A stretch of 64,000 nucleotides of DNA from Firmicutes bacterium ADurb.Bin153. GTDB lineage: Bacteria > Bacillota > DTU025 > MWDF01. The stretch is from positions 1 to 64,000 of the forward strand of contig MWDF01000009.1 in NCBI GenBank assembly GCA_002070415.1, in the 5' to 3' direction. Each line of letters begins with the position of its first letter. The stretch's first letter is position 1. The translations under genes and the position numbers were made by a program. Below are positions 1 through 7,272 of this stretch, in pieces. A model generated the notes under the pieces. That model saw nothing but the letters and a program-made list of their open reading frames with translations, was not told the DNA's origin and did not search any database.

Positions 1-110
1 GCGGGTGCTTCCCCGCCATTCCGCCCGTAGGCCCAGAAGACGGAGCTTGCGATCACCACCAACGCGAGAAGCGCCGAGCCTGCGATTGCCATCCTGCTCC
101 TTCTAGTCAT
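1..110 (-). CDS. Partial membrane-anchored protein downstream of padR
   Basis: The gene reads leftward off the window edge and only about 37 residues are visible. It starts MTRRSRMAIAG and continues with a hydrophobic stretch (residues about 8-27) ending near FWAYGR, which looks like an N-terminal membrane anchor or signal peptide behind a basic cluster. The ATG lies inside the last codons of padR (8-base overlap) and is preceded by GGAGG nine bases upstream, so the two genes are translationally coupled. PadR regulators are often followed by membrane proteins they control, but the visible part is too short to name a family. Confidence 0.6.
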   Translation of the reverse strand, partial: MTRRSRMAIAGSALLALVVIASSVFWAYGRNGGEAP

Positions 111-432
111 TCCGATCCGCCTCCATTATCCTGCTTACCGTAGAATTGAGCTTCAGCCAGCTCTCCTTGAACTCGGAAAGGCCGGCCCTGCCTTCGTCCG
201 TGAGGGCGTAGTACTTCCTGTCGGGGCCCAAGGGCGAAGGCCTCCTTTCGACCTTGAGCAACCCCCTGTTCTGGAGCCTCAGCAGTATGGGGTATACAGT
301 GGCTTCGTTGACGTCGAAACCGTAACCTCTTAGGACCTCGACCGCCCTGTACCCGTACATCTGCCCATCCTCCATGACCTTGAGCATGCACCCTTCGAGT
401 ATGCCCTTCATCAGCTGGGTGTCGGTGACCAT
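103..432 (-). CDS. PadR family transcriptional regulator
   Basis: This is a 109-residue winged-helix repressor of the PadR family, whose members bind DNA as dimers and usually control a neighbouring membrane or efflux gene. The family hallmark is visible: a helix ending in YGYRAVEVL, then the recognition segment VNEATVYPILLRL, then the wing with SPLGPDRKYYALTDEG. The length fits the short PadR-s1 type, with a single C-terminal helix for dimerisation. It overlaps the next leftward gene, a membrane protein, by 8 bases, so that gene is its likely partner. A clear promoter with a CATA-TATG dyad in its spacer lies upstream and suggests autoregulation. The ligand is unknown. Confidence 0.9.
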   Translation of the reverse strand: MVTDTQLMKGILEGCMLKVMEDGQMYGYRAVEVLRGYGFDVNEATVYPILLRLQNRGLLKVERRPSPLGPDRKYYALTDEGRAGLSEFKESWLKLNSTVSRIMEADRND

Positions 433-468
433 AAGACCAACTCCTATGTATAACAGAGTACCGGTTTC

Positions 469-496
469 ATGATAGCATACTACTATGTATTGTCAA
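469..496 (-). promoter_or_regulatory. padR promoter with dyad in the spacer
   Basis: Read on the minus strand there is a TTGACA -35 box (491-496), a 16-base spacer and a TATCAT -10 box (469-474), about 35 bases before the padR start. The spacer contains CATACTACTATG, a short CATA/TATG dyad, where PadR could block polymerase. The promoter boxes are seen directly; the operator role is inferred. Confidence 0.6.
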
Positions 497-587
497 GTAG
501 CGTGAAAAAGATTCTGCAGAAAGGCCCGCGCGTTGCAGGAAAACGATGATTCGTATTCAACATATTCTCAGGAAGGAGGAAACCCGG

Positions 588-1052
588 ATGAAGTTCGAAG
601 TAAAGACGGTAGAATCGAAGGCGCAACCTGTGGCATACATCAGGAGAAGGTGCGACGTGGCCGAGATGCCCAGGATAATAGGCGAGTGCTACTCTAGGAT
701 AATGGGCTTCCTGGTGGAGGAGGGCGAGCAGCCCGCGGGCATGCCCTATACCGCATACTACAACATGGACATGAAAGATCTGGATGTGGAGCTGGGCTTT
801 CCGACCGTGCGGCTTTTGGACACCAAAGGTGACGTGATGTGCAGGACAGTACCCGAGGGCCTGCAGGCCGAGCTCATGTACAAGGGCCCGTATTCGGGCC
901 TTTCGGCGGGCTACATGGAACTGGACTCGTGGATGCTGGACAACGGGTACGAAAGGTGCGGCCCCGTGTTCGAATTCTACTTCAACTCCCCCCAGGAGGT
1001 GGAAGAAGCGGAGCTCCTGACGAAGATAGCCATCCCGATCAGAAGGAAGTGA
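588..1052 (+). CDS. GyrI-like small-molecule-binding (effector-binding domain) protein
   Basis: A 154-residue protein consisting only of a GyrI-like/AraC effector-binding fold. It opens KFEVKTVESKAQPVAYIRR, the usual first strand of this family, and ends with the typical hydrophobic strand and acidic helix (EFYFNSPQEVEEAELLTKI). There is no DNA-binding domain, so it is a stand-alone SOUL/GyrI-type protein that probably binds or hydrolyses a small hydrophobic ligand. I chose the ATG at 588 because GGAGG sits 8 bases upstream; an in-frame ATG at 546 has no such site. The DNA glycosylase-like gene follows 6 bases after the stop, so the two are probably co-transcribed. Confidence 0.75.
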   Translation: MKFEVKTVESKAQPVAYIRRRCDVAEMPRIIGECYSRIMGFLVEEGEQPAGMPYTAYYNMDMKDLDVELGFPTVRLLDTKGDVMCRTVPEGLQAELMYKGPYSGLSAGYMELDSWMLDNGYERCGPVFEFYFNSPQEVEEAELLTKIAIPIRRK

Positions 1053-1058
1053 TGGGAC

Positions 1059-1886
1059 TTGCTGGAGATACCCGAAGCCGCCGTGCTGGCGGGGCAGGTG
1101 CAGGGAAGGCTCGCCGGAATGGAAGTCAGGGATGTCGTGGCCGGGGCCTCGCCGCACAAGTTCGCCTGGTTCACCAAGGACCCTGAAAGCTACCGTAGCC
1201 TTCTCGTCGGAAGGCGGCTCAAATCGTCCAAAGAACTCGGCGGGATGGTGGAGCTCGACTTCGACGGCATGAAGCTGGCTTTTTGTGACGGGGTATCGCT
1301 GAGGCTATATGAGAAGGGAGAGAAGCTGCCGGCCAAGCACCAGCTTCTCGTGACGTTCGACGACGGCTCGTCCCTTGCCGCCTCGGTGCAGATGTACGGA
1401 GGAATCTCCCTATTCACGGAAGGTTCCTACGACAACGTCTATTACCTCAACGCGAGGCTTAAACCGTCGCCCCTTTCGCCCGCCTTCGACTACGAGCACT
1501 TCCTCGGCCTTTTCAAGCCGGGGACCGACACGCTGAGCCTCAAGGCGTTCCTCGCCACGGAGCAGAGGGTGCCGGGGCTTGGAAACGGGGTGCTGCAGGA
1601 CATCCTTCACGAAGCTAGGCTTAATCCCAGGAAGAAGGTGTCGACGCTGGACGAGGGCATGAAAAGGGCCCTGTTCAGGGCGGTCAAGGACGTTCTGGCC
1701 AGGATGAGGGACGAAGGCGGCAGGGACGTCGAGACGGACCTCTACGGAAACCACGGCGGCTACAGGACCAGGATGGGAAGGAACACGCTCGGGTCAGCCT
1801 GCGCGGCGTGCAAGGGCGGGACCGTCGTGAAGGAGACCTATCTTGGCGGAAGCGTCTACTACTGTGACAAATGCCAGAGGAAATGA
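1059..1886 (+). CDS. Fpg/Nei-like DNA glycosylase family protein lacking the catalytic proline
   Basis: The 275-residue protein has the overall plan of formamidopyrimidine-DNA glycosylase/endonuclease VIII: an N-terminal MLEIPEA segment, a beta-sandwich, a helix-two-turn-helix region (LKAFLATEQRVPGLGNGVLQDILHEARLNP) and a C-terminal zinc finger with CAAC and CDKC. In known Fpg and Nei enzymes the residue after Met is Pro, which attacks the base lesion through a Schiff base. Here that position is Leu, while the following Glu is kept. The gene begins with TTG, with AGGAAG upstream. Family membership is clear, but the reaction is uncertain: it may be a lesion-binding protein or use another mechanism. 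Confidence 0.8.
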   Translation: MLEIPEAAVLAGQVQGRLAGMEVRDVVAGASPHKFAWFTKDPESYRSLLVGRRLKSSKELGGMVELDFDGMKLAFCDGVSLRLYEKGEKLPAKHQLLVTFDDGSSLAASVQMYGGISLFTEGSYDNVYYLNARLKPSPLSPAFDYEHFLGLFKPGTDTLSLKAFLATEQRVPGLGNGVLQDILHEARLNPRKKVSTLDEGMKRALFRAVKDVLARMRDEGGRDVETDLYGNHGGYRTRMGRNTLGSACAACKGGTVVKETYLGGSVYYCDKCQRK

Positions 1887-1991
1887 GAACTATACGGCAC
1901 GGTTGCAGGACTTTCCGTAAACGGCATTGAATTAAGAATGGACTCAGGCGCAGCCGGGTACAATATGAACATCTCTAGGGAGGTAAAAAGG

Positions 1992-2585
1992 ATGAGGAAG
2001 CACAACATGGCAGCGCTCGTTGCTGTCATCGTCCTGCTGGCGGCATCGGCGGTATCAGCGGGCTTCAGGATCAACGCGGAGCTGCCATTGAAGTATGCCG
2101 ACGCCAAGGCCGGCGTCGAAGCCGCGGTCAAAGTCGAGTTCGCAGAGGGCGCGGCCTACGGCGCGTGGAAGAGCGTAGAGGGGAAGACGAGCTACGATAA
2201 GGGACAGATACTCGTGAGGCTCGCATATGACGGAGACAAGCTCGCCTGCGTGCAGACGGAATACGCCGTAAGCATGAACGATTTCATGACATATGACTGG
2301 TACGCGTACGGGGATTTCCACGGCAAGCTGTTCAAGGCGGCGACCGGCCTGGATGACGTGAAGTTCGCGGAGTCCTTGAACAAGCTGATGGACGAGATCT
2401 ACGGGAAGATCATGGGACAGTACCGCGGCGAGATCTACTACCAGATGCCTAACGGGATCCTGGCCGGCGTAAGGCTGAAGACCGGACAGGGCGGCGTGCT
2501 CAACATCTTCTACTACCTGAACGAGCCCATGCTCAACGACGACGGCGGCCCCAGGACTGACATGAGGTTCTTCGAGCTGAAATGA
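1992..2585 (+). CDS. Secreted hypothetical protein
   Basis: A 197-residue protein with a clear signal peptide (MRKHNM, then a hydrophobic core, then SAVSA before GFRINAELP), so it is exported, probably to the periplasm. The mature part is rich in Tyr, Asp and Gly and alternates strands and turns. I recognise no family and see no cysteines arranged for metal or disulfide use. The start at 1992 was chosen because GGGAGG lies about 8 bases before it and the signal peptide begins there; an upstream ATG at 1938 would bury the signal. It stands alone, ended by a hairpin terminator. Confidence 0.7.
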   Translation: MRKHNMAALVAVIVLLAASAVSAGFRINAELPLKYADAKAGVEAAVKVEFAEGAAYGAWKSVEGKTSYDKGQILVRLAYDGDKLACVQTEYAVSMNDFMTYDWYAYGDFHGKLFKAATGLDDVKFAESLNKLMDEIYGKIMGQYRGEIYYQMPNGILAGVRLKTGQGGVLNIFYYLNEPMLNDDGGPRTDMRFFELK

Positions 2586-2608
2586 CCGGGACGCGAGCCG
2601 TTTGCCGG

Positions 2609-2644
2609 GCGCTTCCTGAAAAAGGAGGCGCCTTTTCAGTTTTT
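2609..2644 (+). terminator. Rho-independent terminator
   Basis: Stem GCGCTTCCT / AGGAGGCGC (2609-2617 with 2623-2631, one G-T pair) is followed by a T-rich tail (CTTTTCAGTTTTT). It ends the secreted-protein gene. Confidence 0.75.
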
Positions 2645-2648
2645 AGGC

Positions 2649-2852
2649 TATAATCCTGTCTGGAAGCATGCCACGTTCGGAAGGGGTGGTCTTGATGAAA
2701 GAGATGAAAGCGGCCGGGGTGTCGCAGACATAATCGGATAGCCGCGGGCAGGCGCTTCGACCGCCGCCCGGTACAGAGGATACCTTGTGGTAACGTGGGG
2801 ACGTGAAGTCCCTTTCGTCGTTGTCCGCAGAGGCTCGCCTCTGCGGACTTTT
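2649..2852 (+). ncRNA. Candidate structured RNA upstream of rsgA
   Basis: About 200 bases with no credible long gene begin with a perfect TATAAT (2649-2654) and end in a strong terminator. In between are nested hairpins: CGGGC-a-GGCG with CGCCGCCCG (2745-2770), GGTA/TACC (2770-2784) and GGGAC/GTCCC (2798-2812). A long-range pairing CCACGTT (2671-2677) with AACGTGG (2792-2798) encloses the first two. A 12-codon reading frame (2695-2733, MKEMKAAGVSQT) with a GGGGTGG site sits inside the 5' half and could be a leader peptide. It matches no riboswitch, 6S, SRP, tmRNA or RNase P consensus that I can recall. It may be a free small RNA or a leader/attenuator of rsgA. Confidence 0.45.
2823..2852 (+). 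terminator. Strong intrinsic terminator before rsgA
   Basis: A perfect 11-bp stem GTCCGCAGAGG / CCTCTGCGGAC (2823-2833 with 2838-2848) has a CTCG loop and is followed by TTTTG. It lies 57 bases before the rsgA start and closes the structured element. Confidence 0.8.
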
Positions 2853-2908
2853 GTATGGTGCCGGCGGCTAGGGCGGCGGATCAGGACACCGAAAGGACGG
2901 GATAGGAA

Positions 2909-3976
2909 TTGGACTTGGGCGAATACGGATATTCGCAAAGGATAGAGGAGATGTACGCCGGGGCCAAAGCGGCGGAAGGCTTTGTCTGCGCCAGGGTGCT
3001 GGCCGACTACGGGCTGGGGTTCGTGATCGTGGCAGAGGCGGGCGAGATGGACGCGGTCATGTCCGGTGGCATGCTCGCCGATGTTAGCGGGATTAGGCCG
3101 GTGGCCGGCGACTGGGTAGTCGCAAGGCCGGCCCCCGAAGGCGGCCACGCCCAGATAACGGGCGTGCTTCCCCGTTTCAGCTGCCTTGAGAGGGCCGATA
3201 CGATGGTCGGCTGGAAGAAGACCGTCGTGGCCGCGAACTTCGACTACCTCATAATCATGATCTCCATGAACGCTAACTACGGCCTCAACAGGATCGAGAG
3301 GATGCTCTCGGCCGCAAGGGCGAGCGGAGGCGTGCCGGTTCTTGCCCTGAGCAAGGCGGACTTGTGCGCCGATTCGGCAAAGCTCGCAGGAAGGGCCGAA
3401 GCGGTCGCGGCCGGTGTCGACGTGATCACGTTCAGCTCCGTCACTGGGGAGGGCATGGCGAAGATCATGTCCTACTTCAGGAAAGGGGTTACGTGCGCCG
3501 TGGTCGGTTCCTCCGGCGTAGGCAAGTCCACCCTGCTGAACCGGCTGATGGGCTACGAGGCGGCCAAGACGGCCACCGTAAGGCAGGAAGATTCGAAGGG
3601 GCGCCACACCACCACATACAGGGCATTGCACCTCCTACCCGAAGGAGGGCTCTTCCTGGACACGCCCGGCATAAGGGCGTTCGGTCTCACGGCCGAAGGC
3701 GACGAGCTGGACTCCACGTTCACCGACATAAAGGAGCTGGCGTCTAGCTGCCGCTTCGGCGACTGCTCCCACACGAAGGAGCCCGGATGCGCGGTGCTCA
3801 AGGCGATAGAGGAAGGGGAGCTGGAAGAGCGGCGGTACCTGAGCTACATGAGGATGGCAAAGGAGCTGGACTACGTGCGCGCGAGCTACGACAGGGCCGT
3901 ATGGCAGGAAAGGAAGAAGAAGGGCAAGGCCATCGCGAAGTTCAGCAAGGAACTCAACAAGACCAAGGGTAAATGA
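2909..3976 (+). CDS. rsgA: Ribosome small subunit-dependent GTPase A
   Basis: A circularly permuted GTPase that checks late 30S assembly, binding near the decoding site and hydrolysing GTP. The 355-residue protein has an N-terminal OB-fold, then the permuted G domain with the G4-type SKADL motif ahead of the P-loop GSSGVGKSTLLNRL and the G3 motif DTPG. The C-terminal zinc site reads CRFGDCSHTKEPGC. All expected parts are present. The start is TTG at 2909 with GGGATAGGA upstream, giving the usual family length. It follows the structured RNA element and is separated from the convergent RCC1 gene by a bidirectional terminator. Confidence 0.95.
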   Translation: MDLGEYGYSQRIEEMYAGAKAAEGFVCARVLADYGLGFVIVAEAGEMDAVMSGGMLADVSGIRPVAGDWVVARPAPEGGHAQITGVLPRFSCLERADTMVGWKKTVVAANFDYLIIMISMNANYGLNRIERMLSAARASGGVPVLALSKADLCADSAKLAGRAEAVAAGVDVITFSSVTGEGMAKIMSYFRKGVTCAVVGSSGVGKSTLLNRLMGYEAAKTATVRQEDSKGRHTTTYRALHLLPEGGLFLDTPGIRAFGLTAEGDELDSTFTDIKELASSCRFGDCSHTKEPGCAVLKAIEEGELEERRYLSYMRMAKELDYVRASYDRAVWQERKKKGKAIAKFSKELNKTKGK

Positions 3977-3984
3977 CGAAAGAA

Positions 3985-4017
3985 GGCGCGCCCGTCCTAT
4001 GCGGAAACGGGCGCGCC
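3985..4017. terminator. Bidirectional terminator between rsgA and the RCC1 gene
   Basis: A perfect 10-bp inverted repeat GGCGCGCCCG / CGGGCGCGCC with a 13-base loop lies between two convergent genes. The minus-strand side runs into TTCTTTCG; the plus side has little T. Confidence 0.7.
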
Positions 4018-4037
4018 GCTATCATCCAGAGCCGGTG

Positions 4038-5423
4038 TCACCAGACGATCTTCTCCGGCGCATACCTTGGATTAGTATCCCCAGTACACAGCTGGCCCTT
4101 ATGGTTGCTGCCCCACGCGTAGAGGTCCCCGGAGGCGTCGACTGCCATGCAGGAGTTGAACTTGGCGACCATCCAGTCCATGCCTGAGAGGTTCTCCGCC
4201 AAGGCGGGGGCGAGCCTGTGCTGGGTGGACCCGTCGCCCAGCTGGCCCGAGCCGTTGCCGCCCCAGGCATACACCCCGGAAGGCACGAAGACGAAGGAGC
4301 TGGCAGAACCCGCCGATATGCCGGTGGGCGTACCGGTTATGCCGATCTTGCTAGGGACGAGCACGTTGGCCGTCGTCTTGCCGTCGGCCTGGCCGTAGGC
4401 GTTAGAGCCCCATCCCCAGACATCCCCGTTCGAGCTGAGGGCGAGACAGTGCAGCGTGCCGGCCGCAATGGCCACCACGTCGGCCGGTATGTCGACTTGC
4501 ACGGGCACGGGGCTGTCCGTCGAGCCGCCGTTACCGAGCATGCCTGAGCTGTTAGCGCCCCATGCCCACACCTTCCCGTCGCCGGAAAGCGCTATCGTAA
4601 AGTCCGACGCCGCGCAGATGTCGATTATGCCCGACAGGGCGGATACCTGCACGGGACCGGACCTGGGGGCCGTGTCGCCGGCACCCAGCTGGCCTACGTC
4701 ATTGGAGCCCCATGCCCATACCTTCCCGTCGCTTCCCAAGGCCGCGGTGTGGTAATGCCCGGCCGATATCTTTGTAATGCCGGCAAGGCCGGGGACCAAT
4801 GTCGGTACACACACAGAAAGCGTAGGGGAGCTGAAGCCGAGCCTGCCGCTGCCCGCAAAACCCCAGCCCCATACCGTGCCGTCGGACCTCAGGGCGTGTA
4901 CGTGGCCGTATCCTGCGGTGACGTCGACTGCGTCGTCCAGGCCGGCGGATCTCACCCAGTACATTTTGTCGACGACGGTACCGTCGCCGAGGGTGCCGTA
5001 CTTATTCTCGCCGCACGTCCAGACGCGCCCTTGGGTGTCGAGGACAGCCGAGAAGGAAAGCCCGATGTCTATGTCTAGTATGCCTACGCCCTTGGGACCG
5101 GGGACCATGGTGAAATTCACGGAACCGGACGGTCCGCTGACCGATAACTGGGGAGGATCGAAAAGATAGCCGTCCTTGCCGGGGACGACGACGGTCTTCG
5201 CCTTGGCCAGGCCCTCTATCGAGTACTTCCCGTCGGAGCCTGTCACGGCGCTTTTCGTGTCGGCCGTTATATCCACTCCGCCGACAGGGTTGCCGGACAG
5301 GTCGAGCACGGTCCCGGATATGTCGAACGGTTTGACGGTGCATCCCGGAAGCGAGAGTGAAAGGGTTGCGGCCAGGATCGCGATGAGTGCTCCTCTAAGC
5401 AATGCGGTGCCCTTGCGGGGCAT
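4038..5423 (-). CDS. RCC1-repeat lipoprotein with carboxypeptidase-regulatory-like domain
   Basis: A 461-residue surface protein. A lipoprotein signal ends in the lipobox LPGC (Cys near residue 28). A carboxypeptidase-regulatory/Ig-like domain follows (ISGTVLDLSGNPVGGVDI through YSIEGLAKAKTV, about 35-105). Then come about seven RCC1 repeats with the recurring pattern GxVWxWGxNxxGQLGxG, which would build a seven-bladed propeller. In bacteria such propellers act as extracellular binding modules; the partner is unknown. The ATG at 5423 was chosen because AGGAGG lies 8 bases upstream; the in-frame GTG three codons earlier overlaps that site. It shares the minus strand with the adhesin-like gene upstream, but a terminator separates them. 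Confidence 0.85.
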   Translation of the reverse strand: MPRKGTALLRGALIAILAATLSLSLPGCTVKPFDISGTVLDLSGNPVGGVDITADTKSAVTGSDGKYSIEGLAKAKTVVVPGKDGYLFDPPQLSVSGPSGSVNFTMVPGPKGVGILDIDIGLSFSAVLDTQGRVWTCGENKYGTLGDGTVVDKMYWVRSAGLDDAVDVTAGYGHVHALRSDGTVWGWGFAGSGRLGFSSPTLSVCVPTLVPGLAGITKISAGHYHTAALGSDGKVWAWGSNDVGQLGAGDTAPRSGPVQVSALSGIIDICAASDFTIALSGDGKVWAWGANSSGMLGNGGSTDSPVPVQVDIPADVVAIAAGTLHCLALSSNGDVWGWGSNAYGQADGKTTANVLVPSKIGITGTPTGISAGSASSFVFVPSGVYAWGGNGSGQLGDGSTQHRLAPALAENLSGMDWMVAKFNSCMAVDASGDLYAWGSNHKGQLCTGDTNPRYAPEKIVW

Positions 5424-5578
5424 GTCGACCACCTCCTGATGTTCGTCGCTGTTTTCGCCATTACCATGTAATTCAAGCGGCGAGCAGACATCCCTTCAAA
5501 TATAATGGGCATAAGCAGGATGTTCTTAGAAAAGTGCAGTCAGGGGCGACATCTTGCACCCACTTCCGTGGATAAAAG

Positions 5579-5605
5579 GGATCGGAGGCCCGAGGCCTCC
5601 GATCC
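5579..5605 (-). terminator. Terminator after the DUF4097 gene
   Basis: A perfect 12-bp stem GGATCGGAGGCC / GGCCTCCGATCC has a 3-base loop. On the minus strand it is followed by CTTTTATCC. Confidence 0.8.
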
Positions 5606-5629
5606 GATAAGTTTGCGGTATCACGCGCC

Positions 5630-6502
5630 TTAGATCGTGCCTATCCTTATAGAGCCGCTGACGGTCTCTATGTCCAGAGACGACCCGCCGTCGCCGGCGG
5701 TCCCCACGAGCCTCTTCGAGGTGGAGGATTCGATCCTCACGGGCACGTCGCACGTCACCCCTCCGGAAACCGAGCTTGCGGATACCCTGAAGCCCCTGTC
5801 CTGCCCGACGGCCACCTTCACGCTTCCTGACACGGTCCCCAGCTTCATGTAGGCTTCGGACCAGATCTCTTCGAATTCGATGGCCCCTGACACGGTCTTC
5901 GCGGACAGGCTGTCCGCCGCAGTGACCCTTCCTGCATCTATGCTGCCGGATATCAGGTTGACTGACAGCGAGCCCGAAAGGTCCATGTCCCCGAGCTCGA
6001 GCCTGCCGGACACATCGTCGATGTCGACGGAACCGCCGGTGAAATCTCCGAGTACTATGCCGCCCGAGACGCTTTCCACCTTCAAGTCGGACGAATAGGA
6101 ATAGGGCAGTACGACATCGAGCTTCAAGTTGCTAAATCCCATCCTGAAGCCGAGTATGTTCCTGGGTTCGACCTCTATCTTCGCGGTCCTTCCGATGACT
6201 TCGACGCTAAGGGCGGGAACGGGGAAGCCCGAAACCAAAGACGCCTCGCCCCAGAAATGTGCCGTGATCTCCTCCACGTCCCCGTAGTTCACCGTCACCT
6301 GGGCGGTTATGCTCGATACGTCGATCAGGTCCACTCCGGTCACCGCCAGGCTCTTCCGCTCGTCGAAGGTCCTCCTGCCGCCAAAGGACAGTCCGAACCC
6401 CGAGGAGGCGTCATTGCCGTCGCCCCTGGAGTAGTAATAAAGGAATGCGCTCGTAGCTGCAAGCACGAGCACCATCACCAGGATAGCCAGCTTCCTCGTC
6501 AT
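5630..6502 (-). CDS. DUF4097-type beta-repeat (putative adhesin) protein, membrane-anchored
   Basis: A 290-residue protein with an N-terminal membrane segment (MTRKLAILVMVLVLAATSAF, then YYYSRG). The rest is a run of short beta-strand repeats, each near 20 residues and containing VSG or ISG (VESVSGGIVLGDF, VDDVSGRLELGD, VNLISGSIDAG, KTVSGAIEFEE, GTVSGSVKVAV, ETVSGSIRIG). This is the DUF4097 right-handed beta-helix type, annotated as putative adhesin. Such proteins are often near PadR regulators; here padR is 5 kb away and a direct link is not shown. It is monocistronic, with its own terminator, and is probably exposed outside the inner membrane. Function unknown. Confidence 0.8.
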   Translation of the reverse strand: MTRKLAILVMVLVLAATSAFLYYYSRGDGNDASSGFGLSFGGRRTFDERKSLAVTGVDLIDVSSITAQVTVNYGDVEEITAHFWGEASLVSGFPVPALSVEVIGRTAKIEVEPRNILGFRMGFSNLKLDVVLPYSYSSDLKVESVSGGIVLGDFTGGSVDIDDVSGRLELGDMDLSGSLSVNLISGSIDAGRVTAADSLSAKTVSGAIEFEEIWSEAYMKLGTVSGSVKVAVGQDRGFRVSASSVSGGVTCDVPVRIESSTSKRLVGTAGDGGSSLDIETVSGSIRIGTI

Positions 6503-6732
6503 GTAAGCACTTCCCTTCGTTGTGCGCGGCGCCCGCCGCGCCTTGTTGTAGCAATCCTTTGAAGGATATAGGGCCGCCGTATTGAATCAATAACAAGAAA
6601 CGCCATGTCGGATGAAGTGTGGCGTTCCTTAGGACCTCTTTTTCGTTCAATATATCACAAAGGGACGGAAGGCGGAAGCGTCTAGGGCAAGAGGGGCAAG
6701 ACTAAGGTGTTGGCAGCAGAGGAGGGATATGG

Positions 6733-7209
6733 ATGCAGTTCAGGAGCGTTACTTCAAAGGACAGGGACGCGCTGGCGAAGTTCATAACCGACAGATGGGG
6801 CTGTGACTACCTGGTATCCAAGATGAAGATCTATCACGCACAAGACCTCGACGCGTTCATCTGCGAAGAGGATGGCAAGATCATAGCGTGCGTCACCTAT
6901 TACATCGAGGGCGCCGAGTGCGAGATAGTTTCGCTCGATTCTATAAGGCCCGGCGAGGGGCTCGGCAGGCAGCTGATGTCTATGGCCGAGGACGCGGCAA
7001 GGTCGGCCGGCTGCACGAAGGTATGGCTTATGACCACGAACGACAATACGTATGCCCTGAGGCTCTTCCAAAGGCTGGGATACGCCCTTTGCGAAGTCCA
7101 CCTCGATGAGGTGAAGAGGTACAGGGACATCAAGCCGTGCATCCCGCTTAAAGGCAACGACGGCATCCCCATCAGGGACCTGTTCGAGCTGGAGAAGCAG
7201 ATCAGATAA
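6733..7209 (+). CDS. GNAT family N-acetyltransferase
   Basis: A single-domain GNAT of 158 residues that would transfer an acyl group from acyl-CoA to an amine. The central CoA-binding motif is visible as IRPGEGLGRQLMSMAEDAARSAGCTKVWLMTTNDN, and the C-terminal strand-helix with ALRLFQRLGYALCEV is typical. The substrate cannot be read from the sequence. The ATG at 6733 has GGAGGGAT just upstream. It is divergent from the DUF4097 gene and is followed by degV in the same direction after about 60 bases, which may be co-transcribed. A hairpin AACGCCA/TGGCGTT lies in the upstream gap near 6600-6627 and has no assigned role. Confidence 0.85.
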   Translation: MQFRSVTSKDRDALAKFITDRWGCDYLVSKMKIYHAQDLDAFICEEDGKIIACVTYYIEGAECEIVSLDSIRPGEGLGRQLMSMAEDAARSAGCTKVWLMTTNDNTYALRLFQRLGYALCEVHLDEVKRYRDIKPCIPLKGNDGIPIRDLFELEKQIR

Positions 7210-7272
7210 TACGGAGGGCTTTTCGCCCGTCCGGGAGGGGCACAGGGGTCACCGAAGATGCAGGAGGGTCGG

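Noticed and set aside
2648-3631. Long open frame on the minus strand across rsgA (327 codons)
   Set aside because: It is antisense to a clear RsgA with complete motifs, has no family resemblance or ribosome site, and is a by-product of high GC content.
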